Positions 6,609 through 6,923 of a stretch of DNA of 6,923 nucleotides are shown piece after piece. The DNA is taken from NCBI GenBank assembly GCA_017622635.1, contig JAGAQS010000305.1, forward strand, positions 1 to 6,923. Direction: 5' to 3'. The translations under genes and the position numbers were made by a program. This DNA comes from Ruminococcus sp. Its GTDB lineage: Bacteria > Bacillota > Clostridia > Oscillospirales > Ruminococcaceae. Position 1 is the stretch's first letter, and each line of letters starts with the position of its first letter. The notes under the pieces are model-generated. The model was not told where the DNA came from, made no database searches, and saw only the letters and a list, made by a program, of their open reading frames with translations.

Positions 6609-6923
6609 TTATCCGAGAACAACGGTTATTTCGTTTACATCTGAGAGCCTGTCAGCAGGAATGTAATTACTGTCGAGTTTTTCACCGTTGAGGATTACTT
6701 CATTTACACCCGATTCAACGTGTGCGGAGTTGTCAACGGCAATGTTCAGTTTTTTGCCTCTGAAATTCTTTTCAATTTTAAAGCCGTCCCACTCTGACGG
6801 TATTGACGGGGAGATTTCCAGACCTTTCATGTCGGGACGCATACCGCATATGCCCTCAACACATCCGACCATAACAGTTGACGCAGTACCTGTGAGCCAG
6901 TGAACGTGTGAACGTCCCTCAGA
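6609..6923 (-). CDS. GH94 family glycoside phosphorylase (cellobiose/cellodextrin phosphorylase-like), C-terminal part
   Basis: Only the last 104 residues are in the window; the frame is open to the right edge, so the ATG at 6872 is internal. The fragment begins SEGRSHVHWLTGTASTVM, matching the end of the GH94 alpha/alpha-barrel. In known GH94 structures the Thr-Gly of this WLTGTA motif contacts phosphate (here T11-G12 of the fragment). Next come EGICGMRPDMKGLEISPSIP and SEWDGFKIEKNFRGKKLNI, the conserved junction into the C-terminal beta domain, and VNEVILNGEKL, the closing strands. GH94 enzymes split beta-linked disaccharides or oligosaccharides with phosphate in the cytoplasm, giving a sugar 1-phosphate and sparing ATP. 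The substrate (cellobiose, longer cellodextrin, laminaribiose or chitobiose) is set by upstream residues and cannot be judged here. The gene is convergent with the ABC operon and its stop lies 6 bases from the terminator stem, so a functional link to that operon is not implied. Confidence 0.88.
   Translation of the reverse strand, partial: SEGRSHVHWLTGTASTVMVGCVEGICGMRPDMKGLEISPSIPSEWDGFKIEKNFRGKKLNIAVDNSAHVESGVNEVILNGEKLDSNYIPADRLSDVNEITVVLG

Noticed and set aside
6688..6903. Plus-strand frame of 71 codons near the right edge
   Set aside because: It is opposite the GH94 gene, whose minus-strand protein has clear family motifs; it has no ribosome binding site and lies after the terminator.
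1..6923. Mobile element, CRISPR array, tRNA or defence system
   Set aside because: No transposase, integrase, phage-type gene, regularly spaced repeat or tRNA-like cloverleaf was seen; the window looks like stable chromosomal sequence.

Overview
The window reads as a chromosomal stretch from an anaerobic, moderately low-GC Firmicute, most likely a Ruminococcus-like member of the Oscillospiraceae. This is an inference from three things: strong AGGAGG-type ribosome binding sites, the truB-ribF pair, and a GH94 sugar phosphorylase at the right edge, which is typical of cellulose- or oligosaccharide-using gut and rumen clostridia. Nothing suggests a mobile element, prophage or CRISPR array. Codon and base use look even across the window.

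Layout. (1) Positions 1-1278: the 3' end of truB (tRNA pseudouridine-55 synthase), followed 9 bases later by a complete ribF (bifunctional riboflavin kinase/FAD synthetase). (2) Positions 1279-1381: a short intergenic region with a small hairpin, a candidate promoter and a strong ribosome binding site. (3) Positions 1382-6569: five same-strand genes, tightly packed. They encode an ABC ATPase, a six-helix ABC-2 permease, a GldG-like membrane-anchored auxiliary protein, a DUF4340-type membrane-anchored protein, and a 94-residue soluble protein of no family I recognise. (4) Positions 6575-6607: a strong hairpin flanked by T-runs on both strands, a bidirectional terminator. (5) Positions 6609-6923, minus strand: the C-terminal end of a GH94 family glycoside phosphorylase, converging on the terminator.

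The central operon is the part of interest. The first three genes match the GldA-GldF-GldG type of ABC-2 transporter, named after Flavobacterium gliding genes but widespread in non-gliding clostridia, where its substrate is unknown. The gene junctions (stop codon abutting a start codon, then 27 bases, then an ATGA overlap, then 26 bases) suggest one transcript with translational coupling. The inferred assembly has an ATPase on the inner face, a compact permease, and two large extracytoplasmic modules anchored by single N-terminal or N- plus C-terminal helices. The DUF4340 protein appears to be built of three divergent tandem units. The small last gene is the least explained component.
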